Below are positions 36,977-49,364 of a stretch of DNA of 64,000 nt, piece after piece (positions within the stretch are counted from its first letter, which is position 1; each line of letters opens with the position of its first letter). The notes beneath the pieces are model-generated. The model was not told where the DNA came from, did not search any database, and saw only the letters and a program-made list of their open reading frames with translations. A program made the position numbers and the translations under genes. The stretch spans positions 271,245,114-271,309,113 of the forward strand of contig OY856188.1 in assembly GCA_963693315.1 (NCBI GenBank). Reading direction: 5' to 3'. The DNA is from Diogma glabrata (taxonomy: Eukaryota > Arthropoda > Insecta > Diptera > Cylindrotomidae).

Positions 36977-39904
36977 CTTCAAATTAAAATTCCTCTAAAG
37001 CTGTCTATTTTTCCCAACCAAAAATATAGCAATAAATTGACAACAATCAAATGACTCTACTTTCGTGACTTAGGATGTTGATTAGAATGTTGACTTAAGA
37101 TGTTAACGAAATATTCTCACATCCTATGATGAGTCGTGCATCGTAATGTCTTGAAATTTAATAGAAAAAAATCCCTCAAAAATATTGATTGTATTTAATC
37201 TGGAATTATAACCCAATGTTACGTATTTTATTAACAAATTATAATCTATTGTGATTTTAACAAAAGATAGTTTTTAAGTAAGATAGCAAAAGTAATTTAA
37301 CAAAAGATAGTTTTTTTATTGTTGTTGTGATATACAATGTAATTCCAACTACACAATACATTTAGCTTTTTAGAAAATGACAAATTGTCTATAATGGTCT
37401 TGTAGAGATATAGGACAAACTGGAAGATCATGTACTAAAACATGAAAAAACACATAAATTTAGGAACAACACTTAAAATCAATTATGTACCGGATATAGT
37501 ATTTTAAATCGTTATTCAAGAATAAAATTGAACAAAATGTAATCCTGCAAACAATTCTTTATCGAAATATTATTCTATAACTTTTAAACAATAAAATTGT
37601 AACAATGTCATGCTGTTGCCATGAAAAAAGTGCCACTTTTAAAAATTGACAAATTATTATCACTTAAATAATCTTAGATTATAATAATTATAGTTGTCAA
37701 TGTTTTAAGTTTCAACATTTCAACCAATCATTTAAAAAATTTAAAATTTGAGTTTGTTGTATCGCAAAAATTAAATATATGAGCGGCAATAAAACAAATA
37801 ACACTAAAATTATAGCTATCGATTGATCTTTGAACGATTAAAAACAAACATATTTAACAACGGTTGTAATAAAATTTAACCCAGTTTTAGAAATTTTAAC
37901 ACTGAAGCTTGTTCGAATTTTAATTAAAATAAAAACAGTAATAAACAACCCACAATGAACTCGTGTATACTTATTGGACAATGAACAAATTTATTGTTTG
38001 TTGACATTAAATAAAAAAAATTAAATGCAATATTAGTTTATTATATAAAACTTTATTTTATCATTAGGGAGAAAGTTTTAATATAATTTAAGAGAGAAAA
38101 TTCCAAAAAATGAAATATAACTTTTATATTTCCCTTATAATTTAATAACAATAAATAAAAATTATTTACGCTTGTTAATTAAAACATTAATCTCATTAAC
38201 CTTACTTTAGTAATTTTAAAACATGTTAGGTTTAAATAAAACACATTAAAAAAATAAAAACAGACAACAAAACTTTTAAAAGCTCATATAAAAGCTATAA
38301 AATAACCTTTTTTATATTAATAAATTTATTTTGACATTTTTACAATTGAATTTTATATAGAAATTTTTTTTATACAACTAAAAATAACAATTCTTAACAA
38401 CAATAATAAATTTTACGATATTCTGTTTTTGTAGTTAGTTTATGTTGAATTATATGTTTTCTTGTTATATGTATTTTATTGTACGTGAATTAGATGTAAA
38501 TTTTGAATTCATTTATATTGTTTGTCCTACATTATCACCTTTCATAAACGATATAAAAAATGTTAGTATTTTATTGATATTGAAATTGAAAAATCAATAC
38601 GGACTTTCATAGATTTTAAGAAATAAATGTGAAAACAATAAGATTTTATGATTTGTGATTAGAAAAAAAAAATTTCCTAAATTGATTTCAGTTTGTAAGA
38701 TCTTGCATTATTTAATTTCAAACCCAGTTATAAATTAAGCTCAATACCACTTCAACCCATATTTGTATAACAAATTTCATCTTACATGAATAACAATAAA
38801 ATAATACCTGTAACAAAGAAAAGTTTAAACTTTCAGAGTTATCATCGTGAATATAAATCGGCTTCCAACAACAATAAATATACAAAAAAAACAAACACAA
38901 AAATTTTATGAACTATATTTTAACTACCGTATGACAGCTTCATTGCTTCAACTAAATAAATTATAAACATATAAATTAAAATAAATACCTTTCTAAATTG
39001 TGGTTTCATTTAATTGTTGTTAATTGTGATTGTAAGTTTTGTGATCTTTATACAAACCCTCTTGCAAGGTTACTATTGTAATTCACAGTGAGAATACCAT
39101 TTAATTTTTGGGTATTCTCTTTTGTTGTATTGTGTAGAAATTATAAATGTTGCCGAAACCCCTTTTCGCCTTCTAAACAAGCTACTATACTTCTTCAGTT
39201 TCATTTCTGTCTCCTCCAGTTTTTTTTTCTGAATATATTATATCGTAATACATTCTATATTCAAGGAGCCTGAAGATTTTTTTTTGTGAAATTAAATGTA
39301 GACCTTCGATACTTTGTTTCCATTTATTATTTTATTTTTGGTTATTCTATCGCAAGATTACATATTGCCAGCTAGTGTAAGATCAGTTATCGTATTTATT
39401 TCTAGAGTCAATTGCTAACCCGGCTTGAGACCTTCTCTGGGTATGGAAGATCCCCACAACCTGTGACGATAGGCATTTTAAAGAATGTTTGATTATGTAA
39501 AGTCTCTATTCAAAAAAATAGTAAAAAAGTGTCGTAACAGACACCAGGTGTCTTCATCGATGATAACGTCACTCAAAGCTCATGATAAGCTTATAAAAAC
39601 TGCAGTCAATTAGCAATTGAACGGAATAAAGTTAATCTGTAGGCAAAATCCTTCTATTTTGAGTCAGCGCCAGAGATAAAGAGCGAAAGGAATTTATGAC
39701 AAACTACTTTTGTGCAAAAGTATCTATTTTACAAAACATTTATCCATTTTTTTTAAATTTATTTTCAAACAATTATTGTAAAATTCTAACTTTTAGTCTA
39801 ATTTTTTTGATTCTAATTTATAAAATTTCGGGATTTTGTTTTCCTTTAGATCGACGCTTGGGGACCATCGTATTTGTCATTAAAAAGGCAAACCGTTTTG
39901 ATAC
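36977..39904. other. AT-rich non-coding DNA
   Basis: No gene was recognised. At 39531-39680 a segment starting TGTCGTAACA has a TATAAAA at about 39591 and AATAAAG at about 39624. This layout could be part of an LTR, but no second copy or primer-binding site was confirmed. Confidence 0.35.
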
Positions 39905-41580
39905 TAGATTCACTAGATTAGATTAGATTAAATTCGGTGGTGATATGTTGAACTGCGACCAAAATTATCTATTGTACTCCACCCTACTACTCCCTGGTGC
40001 ATACCCAGTTAGAGCACCTCCTCCAATCTAGCCTCCCTTAGGAATTTCAGGATATGGAGAGGGTTAGGCTTATGCAGGTCATGCCCGGCAATATTATACT
40101 CCCCAGATGCAACCTTCTCGTATAAATCAACGCTCCACAATGTTTGAGAAGATGGTCTGGGGTCTATTCTTCCAATAGACAGAATCTACATTCATCCCTC
40201 GGCTCCACCTCAATGTTCTTAAGGTGTTTTCTTAGTTTGCAGTGTCCTGTAAGAACCTGTGTCAGTATTCTCAGGTTGTTCCTACTCATCTTAGAGCACA
40301 TTACTGCTATCGTTTGATTAAACTGTACAATAAACTCCTTGGACTGCTTTAAGCCTGTGGTGCTGTTCCAGGTTTTGGACTAATCCATCATAATTACTTC
40401 CCTCATCTTTTCATGGATGGCTTTTGTCCCCAATCCACAAAAGGGTGCTGGACCGACAAAAGATGTAAAGGACCTCGCCTTGCCAAATGGTCGGCTTCTT
40501 CATTACCAGCGATACCCGCATGACCAGGTATCAAGTGAACCGTAATTTTGTTACTATTCCCCAAGCTTGTTTAGCTTGCTCACACAATATCCAACCAATT
40601 TGGATGTGATGGTGTATGAGCCTAACGCATTAAATGCTACTTGGCTGTCCGACAAGATGGCAATTCTCTTGTTTTTATATTTTCTTCCTAAGCTGAAGTC
40701 TGCACACCTTTCGATAGCACATATTTCGGCTTGGAAGACGCTTGGGCAGGTAACCATTGGTTCAAAGTATTTGTTCTTTGGTCCAAATACGCCAGCACCC
40801 ACCCCTGCATCGGTCTTTGAACTACCCGCGTACCATTTGATTACATCATTACTCAGATTTTATGTAGTGGATTCACTGCTCCACTCCGCTTTTTTGCACA
40901 GCTGCGATGTAAATATCCTATCGAGTTCAACTGTTTAATCATTCCGTCTTTAGGAAACTAAAGCAAGAGATTCTCCCTTGAAAGACTTTCTTGATATTTA
41001 CACTCGATAATCTTTCCCTTTCCCATACCCTGCATGCTGTATCTTAGTATGTCTTCCTTTGCTACGCTTTTAACCGGCAAGTGAAGTGGAACAAGTCCTG
41101 ATAACATCTCCATTTAAGCGGTAGGACATGTTCTTATTGCCATCGGGATGCAGATACAACCCAGCCTCTGCACCCTTTCCAACATTGTCTTCCCACCTTT
41201 AAGTTGGGCTCTTTTGTTCCATGCAACTGCTCCATAAGTGACGACTGGTCTCACTATCATGGTATACATCCACCTTAGGATACCTGGGCTGCATCCCCAT
41301 GTTTTACCTGCAAGATTTTTGCACACCATCAGAGCTTTTACGGCTTTGCTTACCACCGCCTCCATATGGTTTTTCCACAGGAGTTTACTATCGAAAATTA
41401 CTCCAAGATATTTGGTCTCCTGTGCAGATTCAATTAAGGAGCCTTTCTTTATGATTGGCTTCATACTAAGTTTTCTTTTCTTGGTGATAGGGATCTTTTC
41501 TTGGTGATTTGCAATCACCAGCCTTGGTTTCTGCTACTCTACTTCTCAGCATCTGGTCGGATGTGGTGCTGTCAACCTTT
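39905..41580 (-). mobile_element. LOA-like non-LTR retrotransposon, 3' half, dead
   Basis: Read on the minus strand it runs from within the reverse-transcriptase thumb region (about 41580) through RNase H to a 3' tail of AATCT repeats (39905-39930). KYLGVIFDSKLLWKNH and LAGKTWGCSPGILRWMYT (about 41430-41260) are the conserved post-catalytic region of LOA/R1 polymerases, followed by RPVVTYGAVAW and VQRLGCICI. RNase H follows and is listed separately. The catalytic polymerase core is absent and stops interrupt the frame. A second, oppositely oriented relative lies at 55300-57345. RNase H behind the polymerase favours LOA over R1. Confidence 0.85.
40435..40850 (-). pseudogene. RNase H domain of the LOA-like element
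   Basis: On the minus strand WYAGSSKTDAGVGAGVFGP (about 40850-40790) carries the first block, where the usual catalytic aspartate of YTDGSK is replaced (AGSS). VFQAEICAIERCADFSL contains the glutamate. ILSDSQVAFNAL contains the second aspartate. After a stop, VHLIPGHAGIAGNEEADHL (about 40535-40475) has the histidine and the final aspartate. The lost first aspartate and the stop indicate a dead domain. Its normal role is to degrade the RNA strand after first-strand synthesis. Confidence 0.85.
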
Positions 41581-42257
41581 TTCCCGCTTAGAGCCTTCCT
41601 GTTTTGATATTAGTATGTTTCACAAAAAATTTACTTATTCAGAGGTTTTGAATATGATGAAGTGCAACCTTAATGCTCAAATGATCGTCGTGAGTCTACC
41701 AAAGCGATAATGGGTATGTAATTGACCAATTAGAAAGAGGTAAATGAAAGGAAACCAGAGTGAGAAGAGTCATTATGACACTTACCTGCCTAACACCATC
41801 CTCGTTGGTTTGTTTTTAGTATTTGTCTACAGCAAACAGTATCCTCTCAAAATTCACGAAGCCATTCTTCCAATTTACCCATACCAAACGGTGCCAGATG
41901 TACTCCGCGGCGGGGAAAAGTGTATAAAGAAGTAAAGAATACTTGCACTCACTATTCCTCATTGATCCCACCAAATACCTTAACAGCCACATCAGACGCA
42001 GCAGGCGATGTCAACGCGGAATTGTTACATCGAAAACAGCGTTAAACTCTCAAGAAAACGCCAATTTCCATGCAATTCCATTTTATGCTAGTGCCAAGAC
42101 AGTTATCTTAAAGATCCGACCGCTTGAAAAGAACTCAAGCTTATATTCGTCAACGCCGAAGAACTCGTCAACTTGTTTCTATATGCCACAGTGCTTCGCG
42201 AAGAAAATCATTCACGACTCTCAAGCATATGTAGATAACTGTGGTGTTCTAAATGCT

Positions 42258-42480
42258 TCGTTTATTTGATATTGGCGCAAACATTAGTTTAATCGACCAT
42301 TATTGTCGAAACACTATCTGTGCTAAATATTAAAACTTCTATCGAAGTAACTTCAAATGAACACAAGTGATCTCCAGAGGACAGTAGACGACTTCGACAG
42401 ATTATTGCTAAAAGTCCATGCTTTAGCAAATTAGGAATTGAAATAGGTGACACAAAGCCCATTAAACAGGTACAGAAAGT
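42258..42480 (+). pseudogene. Gypsy protease-like and linker fragment
   Basis: LFDIGANISLID matches the aspartic-protease active-site pattern (D-T/S-G-A), with Ile in place of Thr/Ser. After stops, SPCFSKLGIEIGDTKPIKQ matches the segment that precedes the polymerase in gypsy Pol. Not functional. Confidence 0.5.
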
Positions 42481-42489
42481 AATATACTA

Positions 42490-44060
42490 TTATAACGGAG
42501 TCTGTGACACCGTTATGCCAAGAATATGAATAATAAAGACCTGATTAAAAATTTTCAATACGGCCCTTGCCAGGAAAAATTCTCTATTTTGGTTTAGTTT
42601 ATCAATTCATTAAAACTACTATATACATGCTCAAAAAAAACGAAATAATTATAGACACAGAAATTATGAATTAAACTAAAAAAAAAGACCCAACTTAATT
42701 CAGTGGTTGCATGGTCTTCAGTGTTGGCAGCGTCTTTCGTCCTTGTATGACGCTAAAAAGATGATATTTGATGACTTTTTATTATGGTTGTTATTCCCTT
42801 TTTATGATGGTTAGGATTCAAAATTTTATTTTACAAGTCCTGAGAATCCTAATTTTTATCTCCAACATATATTCACGTAGGTTACATCAAATTTACTCCA
42901 GAAAAAGCGTCACCCACCTCTACCAGACTTACTAACCCTTTTGGGTTTTCTTAATTGGTTTTCATTTTTAAATAAAAGAAGAGACAAATATTTTTGGTCT
43001 ATACATTTTTTTATAACTGATTTGGTTTATTTACACAGCACAAACAATGTAGGTCAATCTTCAAAATTTTGGTTTTAACTTAACCAATTTACTAAATGAG
43101 TGAGGCTCTATTATTTTAATAAAAATTTTCTGAACAATAATACAACAGATATATAATTTTTTTATCGATCTTTCATCTACATCGTCTGAGCTTTAACACC
43201 CACTTTTTTAAAGGTATTGCAATAATACCGTACTAATTTAGTCACAATAATTTATTTCAAAAAAATTGATTAATCAAGAACTGATTCTAATCTTAGTGAT
43301 TATTTATATTTTTATCGAATATCAAAACACGGATCGCGATATTGATTTATATCTTTTTTGATATCGAGCCAGACTAATGAACATTTTTTCTAATTTTACC
43401 AAATGCGTACTTGATTTTAATTAAACAATCATGATTTACTATCAAACACTCACTGACTTGAAATTAAGCAATATGCTAGTATAAATATTCTTTCTATTTT
43501 TATGACTAAAAAAATACAAAAGTTGATTCATGGTCATTATGTCTCTTCCATTCGTTTATCATCGAAACGTACAACAAGTTTTTGTTGAAGTATTAAAGCA
43601 TAAAAAAAACATTGGCAAGAGAATATATTTCATTTTTTTCTCATTTAAATGTATAACAGAAAAAAAACTTTACAAAGGAAAGTTATATGATTACGTATAA
43701 TATGACATATTTTTTTTATAAAATGTAAGGTGCGTCATCATTTCAATATTTCTTTATTTTCGTTTGATAAGAAAAAAATTGAAATAGTAATGTATATTAG
43801 GTTATATACATTAAAATGAAAACAAAATATAAACACAATGATATCAGTAAATGAGTTTAGGAAAATTACTCACTGAACGATAAAAGATTCATCACATTTG
43901 CAACTGATTATTTAGATACATATTAAACAAAAGTTATGTAATGCGAAGCAGGTAATATTATAGTTGGAGAATTGGGAATATAGGGTGAGTTACCAGGATG
44001 CCGGCCTTTGCTGGTAATGCAGTCGGTTTAACTGTCTGACCTGTCAAGTCCCGACAACCC
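42490..44060. other. Insertion-like AT-rich DNA splitting the gypsy pol gene
   Basis: It separates GDTKPIKQ (42470) from ELDRMLQIG (44104), which are normally about 15 residues apart. No coding content was recognised. A short palindrome (ATAACGG at 42492-42498 with CCGTTAT at 42510-42516) lies at the left edge. The identity of the inserted DNA and any target-site duplication were not found. Confidence 0.45.
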
Positions 44061-44094
44061 ACTTCAATTCTACAAACGTCGCCTGGCAGATTTC

Positions 44095-44760
44095 GTGATC
44101 ACAACAGAGCTCGACCGAATGCTTCAGATCGGTGTTAAAGTTAAACGCAATTCTTCTTGGTGTTCACCTATGGTAATTGTACGTAAAAAGAACGGTAAGA
44201 CAAGGCTTTGTTTAGATTCTCTCTGGGTAAATAGCTCATATTGTAAAAATGCCCACCCACTACCTAACGGATTGCTTAGTAGATTGAACACGACTACATA
44301 TATTTCCAGCGTTGAACTTAAAGACGACTTTTGGCAAATACCGTTAGATGAATCATCCCAAGAAAAAGCCGCGTTTGCTGTACCTGGACGTCCACTCTAT
44401 CAATTTGTAGTTATGCCGTTTGTACTGTGTAATGGACCACAAACTCTATGCAGGTTCATGCAAAAAGTTATACCTTACCATCTCCATGAGTGCGTATTTG
44501 TCTCTTTGGACGATCTTTTGGTTACATCTGCTTCACTTGAAGAACACTTGTTCTTATTGTATATGATGTTACTGATCATTTCGAACGAGCTGGTCTTACA
44601 ATTAACGTGAAAAAGAGTCGGTTTTGTCTGAAAGAGCTAGATTATTTAGGTTAGATGATCGGTAATGGGTGCTTAGAGGTTCATATCGATAAATTTAAAG
44701 CTATCGCTGAGATACCAAAAAAACAATAACATGTTCGACAATTTTTAGGTATTACAAGTA
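44095..44760 (+). pseudogene. Gypsy reverse transcriptase
   Basis: ELDRMLQIGVKV, SSWCSPMVIVRKKNGKTRL, CLDSLWVN, SSVELKDDFWQIPLD (first catalytic aspartate in the LKDDF block, about 44313-44330), QFVVMPFVLCNGPQTLCRFM and FVSLDDLL (catalytic pair, about 44497-44520) are in gypsy order. The frame shifts near 44560 and then reads AGLTINVKKSRFCLKELDYLG, a stop, and RQFLGIT (about 44740). The sequence is typical of insect Ty3/gypsy elements. Frameshift and stops inactivate it. Confidence 0.9.
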
Positions 44761-45004
44761 CCAGCACTTTTTTAACAATTATTCAACTTTTACATCTACG
44801 CTCACGAATCTGTTGAAGAAATTGCAGCAATTCCAATGAAACTATGCAGCGCAAACAAGCGCTTTCAAGCTTTGAAGTTAGCCCTTATATCATCTTCAAT
44901 CCTTGTGAACTGTGCCTTCTCTATAGGATGTTTTATTTCCATTGCGATTCATCCACACCAGAGAAGGAAGCGTTCTATTCTAGCGCCGCGAAGACGACCA
45001 AGAA

Positions 45005-45600
45005 AGACTTCTAGTAGTAGAAGTTGAAAATAATATGAAATGGAATTCGCATATTTTTGATCAAACAAAGAACGCTGTTCAAAAATTAAGTTTTTTGGGG
45101 CGATGTCGCAAATCTTTCAATATCGAACAGCTTGTTTTAAAATACAAATCTTTTAAACGTCTCTGTATGGAATACTGTTCTCAAATATGGGGTGGAGCAT
45201 ATTTTACTATTTTGAAGTGTCTTGATTCTGTTCAGTGCAGAGCTGTTAAACTGATTGGCGACTCGACTCTTACTAATGAGCTTGATTCCTTGCAGCACAG
45301 ACAAAATGTTGCTGATTTGACAATTTTCTACAAATATATTATGGATGAACAAACTTCCACAGAGATTAAACCAATTTTACCTGAACTAGCAAACTTCCCG
45401 CGTCTCACCAGAGCTATTACTACGGCCCATTCTTTTACGGTTCAAATAAAAAGGTGCAGAACTGTTGCTTTTCAGCGTGATTTTTTCAACAGAGCTTCTC
45501 ATCTTTGGAATGCCTTACCTTCATGGGTTTTCCCGATGGCTTTAATCCTCCAATCTTTAAAGTAAACGTTCATAAATTTCTTAAGGAAACTTAATTTATT
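45005..45600 (+). pseudogene. Non-LTR reverse transcriptase C-terminal fragment inserted in gypsy
   Basis: ENNMKWNSHIFDQTKNAV at 45028-45080 is the conserved strand after the polymerase core (NLKWNxHI). Then come LKYKSFKRLCMEYCSQIWGG, SLQHRQNVADLTIFYKYI, TRAITTAHSFTVQI and FFNRASHLWNALPSWVFP. These blocks define the C-terminal part of a jockey- or RTE-like ORF2. The piece lies between gypsy polymerase and gypsy RNase H, so it most likely inserted there as a heavily 5'-truncated copy. The open frame continues for 176 residues from 45035. Confidence 0.75.
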
Positions 45601-45724
45601 CAAAATAAATCCTAATCCCTAGTTGGCATGGTATCTTCGAATATTCAGTGACGTTAATTTATAATGTATTATAAAAACTAAACATGCCTAACTTCATGTT
45701 AACAAAAAAAACCTGATTGCATTC

Positions 45725-46030
45725 ATGTCTCAAAAACAGAACGCGTCGCAAAAAAATTGTTCCATAACGGAACATGAGTGTCTAGTGGATAATTTCAGTG
45801 TCAAAACATTCAGAGCATATGTTGAAGGTTTTCCATTTACCATAATAAAAGATCATGCAAGTTTAAAATGGTTAACGTTCCGGAGAGATCTTCTTGCTGG
45901 ACTTTCTAGATGGAGTCTAAAACTCCAAGGGTTCGACATTGATATCGAGTACTTTTAAGAATCCAACAACATTTTTTCTGAAACATTATACCGAATACAC
46001 GCCAATGAACTGTCCGTAAACATTAACATT
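45725..46030 (+). pseudogene. Gypsy RNase H domain
   Basis: AFMSQKQNASQKNCSITEHE, VKTFRAYVEGFPFTIIKDHA, SLKWLTF, LSRWSLKLQGFDIDIEYF match gypsy RNase H (IAFLSRKLN ... TEREC ... YIEGYPFTVITDHASLKWL ... RWSLKLQxYDFDIEY). The DHASLKWL aspartate is kept, the nearby TERE is TEHE. After an in-frame stop at 45957 the reading continues ESNNIFSETLYRIHANEL, the normal linker towards integrase, up to the satellite boundary at 46030. Confidence 0.88.
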
Positions 46031-47820
46031 AACGGTCTGGAATTTACACATTTTTTAGAATAACTCCAAAACTGTGTACCGGAAAATTCTAAAAAAATTG
46101 CTATGTTTTGGAAATTTGGTGCTCTTTCAAATGATACCCCACTCGTTTGGGTCAAAAAAAGTTTTTTTTTACCCCCCTTACACCCATCCCCTAAACACAC
46201 TGAAATATAATTATTTGAGAGTTCGCTATAATTTTCGTTCAAAATATAGCAAACTTCCTGTCTCTATGAATTTTTTCAATTCTTTCTGTCAATCAGTGTC
46301 GAAACGTAGGGGGGGGGGGAACGGTCTGGAATTTGCACTTATTTTAGAATAACTCAAAAACTGTGTACCGGAAAGTTCTAAAAAAATTGCAATGTTTTGG
46401 AAATTCAGTGTTCTTTCAAATGATACCCCACTCGCTTGGATCAAAAACATTTTTTTTTACCCCCCTTACACCCATCCCCTTAACACACTGAAATATAATT
46501 ATTTGAGAGTTTGCTATAATTTTCGTTCAAAATATAGCAAACTTCCTGTCTCTATGAATTTTTTCAATTTTTTCTGTCAATCAGTGTCGAAACGTAGGGG
46601 GGGGAACGGTCTGGAATTTTCACATTTTTTAGAATAACTCCAAAACTGTGTACCGGAAAATTCTAAAAAAATTGCAATGTTTTGGAAATTTAGTGCTCTT
46701 TCAAATGATACCCCATTCGCTTGGGTCAAAAAAAATTTTTTTTTACCCCCCTTACACCCATCCCCTAAACACACAGAAATATAATTATTTGAGAGTTCGC
46801 TATAATTTTCGTTCAAAATATAGCAAATTTCCTTTCTCTGTGAATTTTTTCAATTTTTTCTGTCTATCAGTGTCAAAACGTAGGGGGGAGGCGGGAACGG
46901 TCTGGAATTTGAACATTTTTTAAAATAACTCAAAAACTGTGTACCGCAAAGTTCTAAAAATATTGCAAAGTTTCTGAAATTCGGTTCTCTTTTAAATGAC
47001 ACCCCACTCGCTTGGGTCAAAAAAATTTGTTTTCACCCTTCCCCACCCCAATTCCTTAAAAGCACAAAAAATATAACTATTTGAGAGTTCGCTATATTTT
47101 TTTCGTTCAGAGTTTATCAAACTTCCTGTCTCTGTGAATTTTTTCAGATTTTTCTGTTAATTAGGCTCGAAATGCGAGGGGGGACCAACTTTTTGTATCA
47201 CTTTATTGATAATAATTCAAAAACTATGCATTGCAAAATTCTAAAAAAATGGCAATATTTCTAAAATCAAGTGCTCTTTCAAATGACACCCCACATGACC
47301 TGGTTTTAGATGATGTTTTTACCCCTTAACATTCCCACCCCTTTAATAAATATAGTTATGAGTATCTGCCACTTTTCTATATTTTTCATTAAAACCTACT
47401 CAATTTTCTATCATTCGAAATATATTTCAAGATTTTCGATGAAGTAGGGTCGGTGTTATTCGGGCAATAAAACATCCAGAAAACGTCATTTTTCAATATT
47501 ATACAAAAAATGGTGAGGTGTAAAATTCCAAAATATATTTTTAAATAATGCTGAAATGAAGCCCTTTCATATGATACCCTACTCGTCTCGATAAAAAAAT
47601 GTATGTTTTCAAAGGCTTTACATCTTACCTCTTTAAAACAAACGAACACAACTTTATTTAATTTTTAACCCGCCATCTTGTGTGGATAGGTTAGTTTTAT
47701 AAGCGCCTTAAATTTTAAGTTCATCGCATTAATGGTTCATGAGATAATCGAAATAATGTGAAAAACACGTTGTACTCTCACCAATAGTGTTCCGTATAAA
47801 AAACGGAACCCTAAAAACTC
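46031..47820 (+). repeat. Tandem satellite of about 289-bp units
   Basis: Units start at AACGGTCTGG at 46031, 46320, 46605 and 46896; a fifth starts near 47184 and a sixth, much diverged, near 47465. Each unit holds a GGAATTT, GTACCGGAAA, CAAATGATACCCCACTCG, a T-run, CCCCCCTTACACCCATCCCC, TTCGTTCAAAATATAGC and a G-run before the next start. Similarity is highest among units 1-3 and falls rightwards. The right edge carries TTCCGT and ACGGAACCCTAAAA (47788-47814). Short open frames across the units are artefacts. Confidence 0.9.
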
Positions 47821-48939
47821 ACATCACGGCGCCACTGCCATCTATTGTTGAAGACATATAACTTTCACAATTAATTCAACTATTTGACAAGTATAGCATT
47901 TTATTCTATTACTTTACATCGGTGCATTCGTTTCACGGATGTGAGCTTGGTTATAGCTGCGCTAAATAAACAGCAAAATTTGTTTCTGAAACTATATTAC
48001 TTTGGAAGCATTGTGACATCCAAAAAAATCGAAATATTTCTTTGGTATTTATCTTACTTGTTATGTTTCACTATTAAAACTTATAAAAAACACAACTGTT
48101 TATTTAATTTAATAAAACTATTTATTTCGAATATAATTATTATAAATTATATTTATTCCGACAAACAATTATAATAATAGGTTGACACGGTATAAAACAT
48201 TTGATTAGACTAGTCCAAATTTAATGAGAGCGATGGTGGGAATAATAACTTGTTATATAGATTTGTTTGTTTATTTGTATCTGTGTATGATGATTTACGA
48301 TGATAAGTATTAATTGTTTTATGGATGCGTTCGTTATACACAGCATTACTAGAATCAATCAACTTGCGCTGAAATTCTTCACTACCGTTACGAACTGTTA
48401 TTAATCGCAATTATGTTTATTGATTCCATTTTAATTATTCTTTGACCGTCCCATATGTTTGAATAAATCTACTCGTTGGTCTTTAAGACCGAAGTAGCTC
48501 AAAAAATTATTATTTTTTATAAAAAAAGACTAACATTTGATAAACAACACACGAACTTTTCACCAATTTTCCAACAAAATGATTTATCAAAAACTAAAAA
48601 CATATTTGAACGGTGTAAGCTCGAGATACGAAACAATATCAAAAGCTATTAGAAATACTACCAATCGAATATAATAAAATATCACAAAAAAAGATTATTA
48701 AAACCAGTGGCTGACTTGCTAAAGAAACCAACAAAACTATGGAGGGGCTGAAATCTCACAGCTCTGAGATATCAAGACTTCGGTCTGGGTAAAGAATTTC
48801 GATATAGTTTTCGGCAAAAAACTTTCACAAGGACATGGTTTTTAGTTTTGGGCAGCGATGTATATCATACCTAACTCTTTGTTAAAGTACAAGTTTTTAT
48901 CTCTGTTTAAAAATTTATTACAAAACTAACACGAATCAT
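47821..48939. other. Non-coding with one inverted-repeat signature
   Basis: No supported gene. GGTCTTTAAGACCGAAGTA at 48479 and ACTTCGGTCT near 48776 are inverted relative to each other and share the core of the repeat family seen at 50620, 53270 and 54783. They could be the ends of an old, short element. Confidence 0.4.
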
Positions 48940-49364
48940 CAATACGTTGCCGGAAAATTATAATCAAAATTCCAAAAATATTGTTAAATTAAATAAAATC
49001 AAACTTTTTCCAAATTCCAAAAATATTCCAAAAATTAGAATGAAATCAAATATTTAAACTTTTTCTAAATTCCTATAATATTACAAAAATTCTTAAAAAT
49101 TCAAACTTTCCCAAAATTCAAAAATATTGCAAAAATTAATACAAAATCAAAAATTGAAATTTTTTTCAAAATTCCAAAAATTCTAATAAAATTAAAAATT
49201 TAAAATTTTTCAAAATTCTAAAGATATTCCAAAAACTCTTACAAAATCAAAAAATGAAACTTTTTTCAAAATTCTAAATATATAAATATATAAAATTCAA
49301 AAATTCTATTTTTCTCAAAATTCTAAAAATATTGCAAAAATTAGAATGAAATCAAATATTTAAA
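48940..49364 (+). repeat. AT-rich minisatellite (left part)
   Basis: Degenerate units of about 55-65 bp with AAACTTTTTCCAAATTCCAAAAATATT and AAAATCAAA themes. The array resumes at 49900-50065 after the Penelope-like insertion. Confidence 0.75.

Larger units (their letters stand above)
41590..46030 (+). mobile_element. Ty3/gypsy-type LTR retrotransposon, dead and interrupted
   Basis: Fragments in order on the plus strand are a possible gag region (41610-42000, weak), a protease-like LFDIGANISLID (about 42258-42295), the linker IEIGDTKPIKQ (about 42437-42470), reverse transcriptase (44095-44760) and RNase H (45725-46030). The linker and the polymerase normally adjoin but lie 1.6 kb apart here, and polymerase and RNase H are separated by a jockey-type fragment. 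No integrase or LTRs were recognised; the right side ends in a 289-bp satellite. Multiple stops show it is old. Confidence 0.75.

Noticed and set aside
41238..41507. Plus-strand frame of 89 residues
   Set aside because: It is the antisense of the LOA-like polymerase C-terminal region, whose minus-strand reading is clearly homologous.
46074..46923. Repeated 80-95-residue frames
   Set aside because: They recur once per 289-bp satellite unit with frameshifts and match no protein family.
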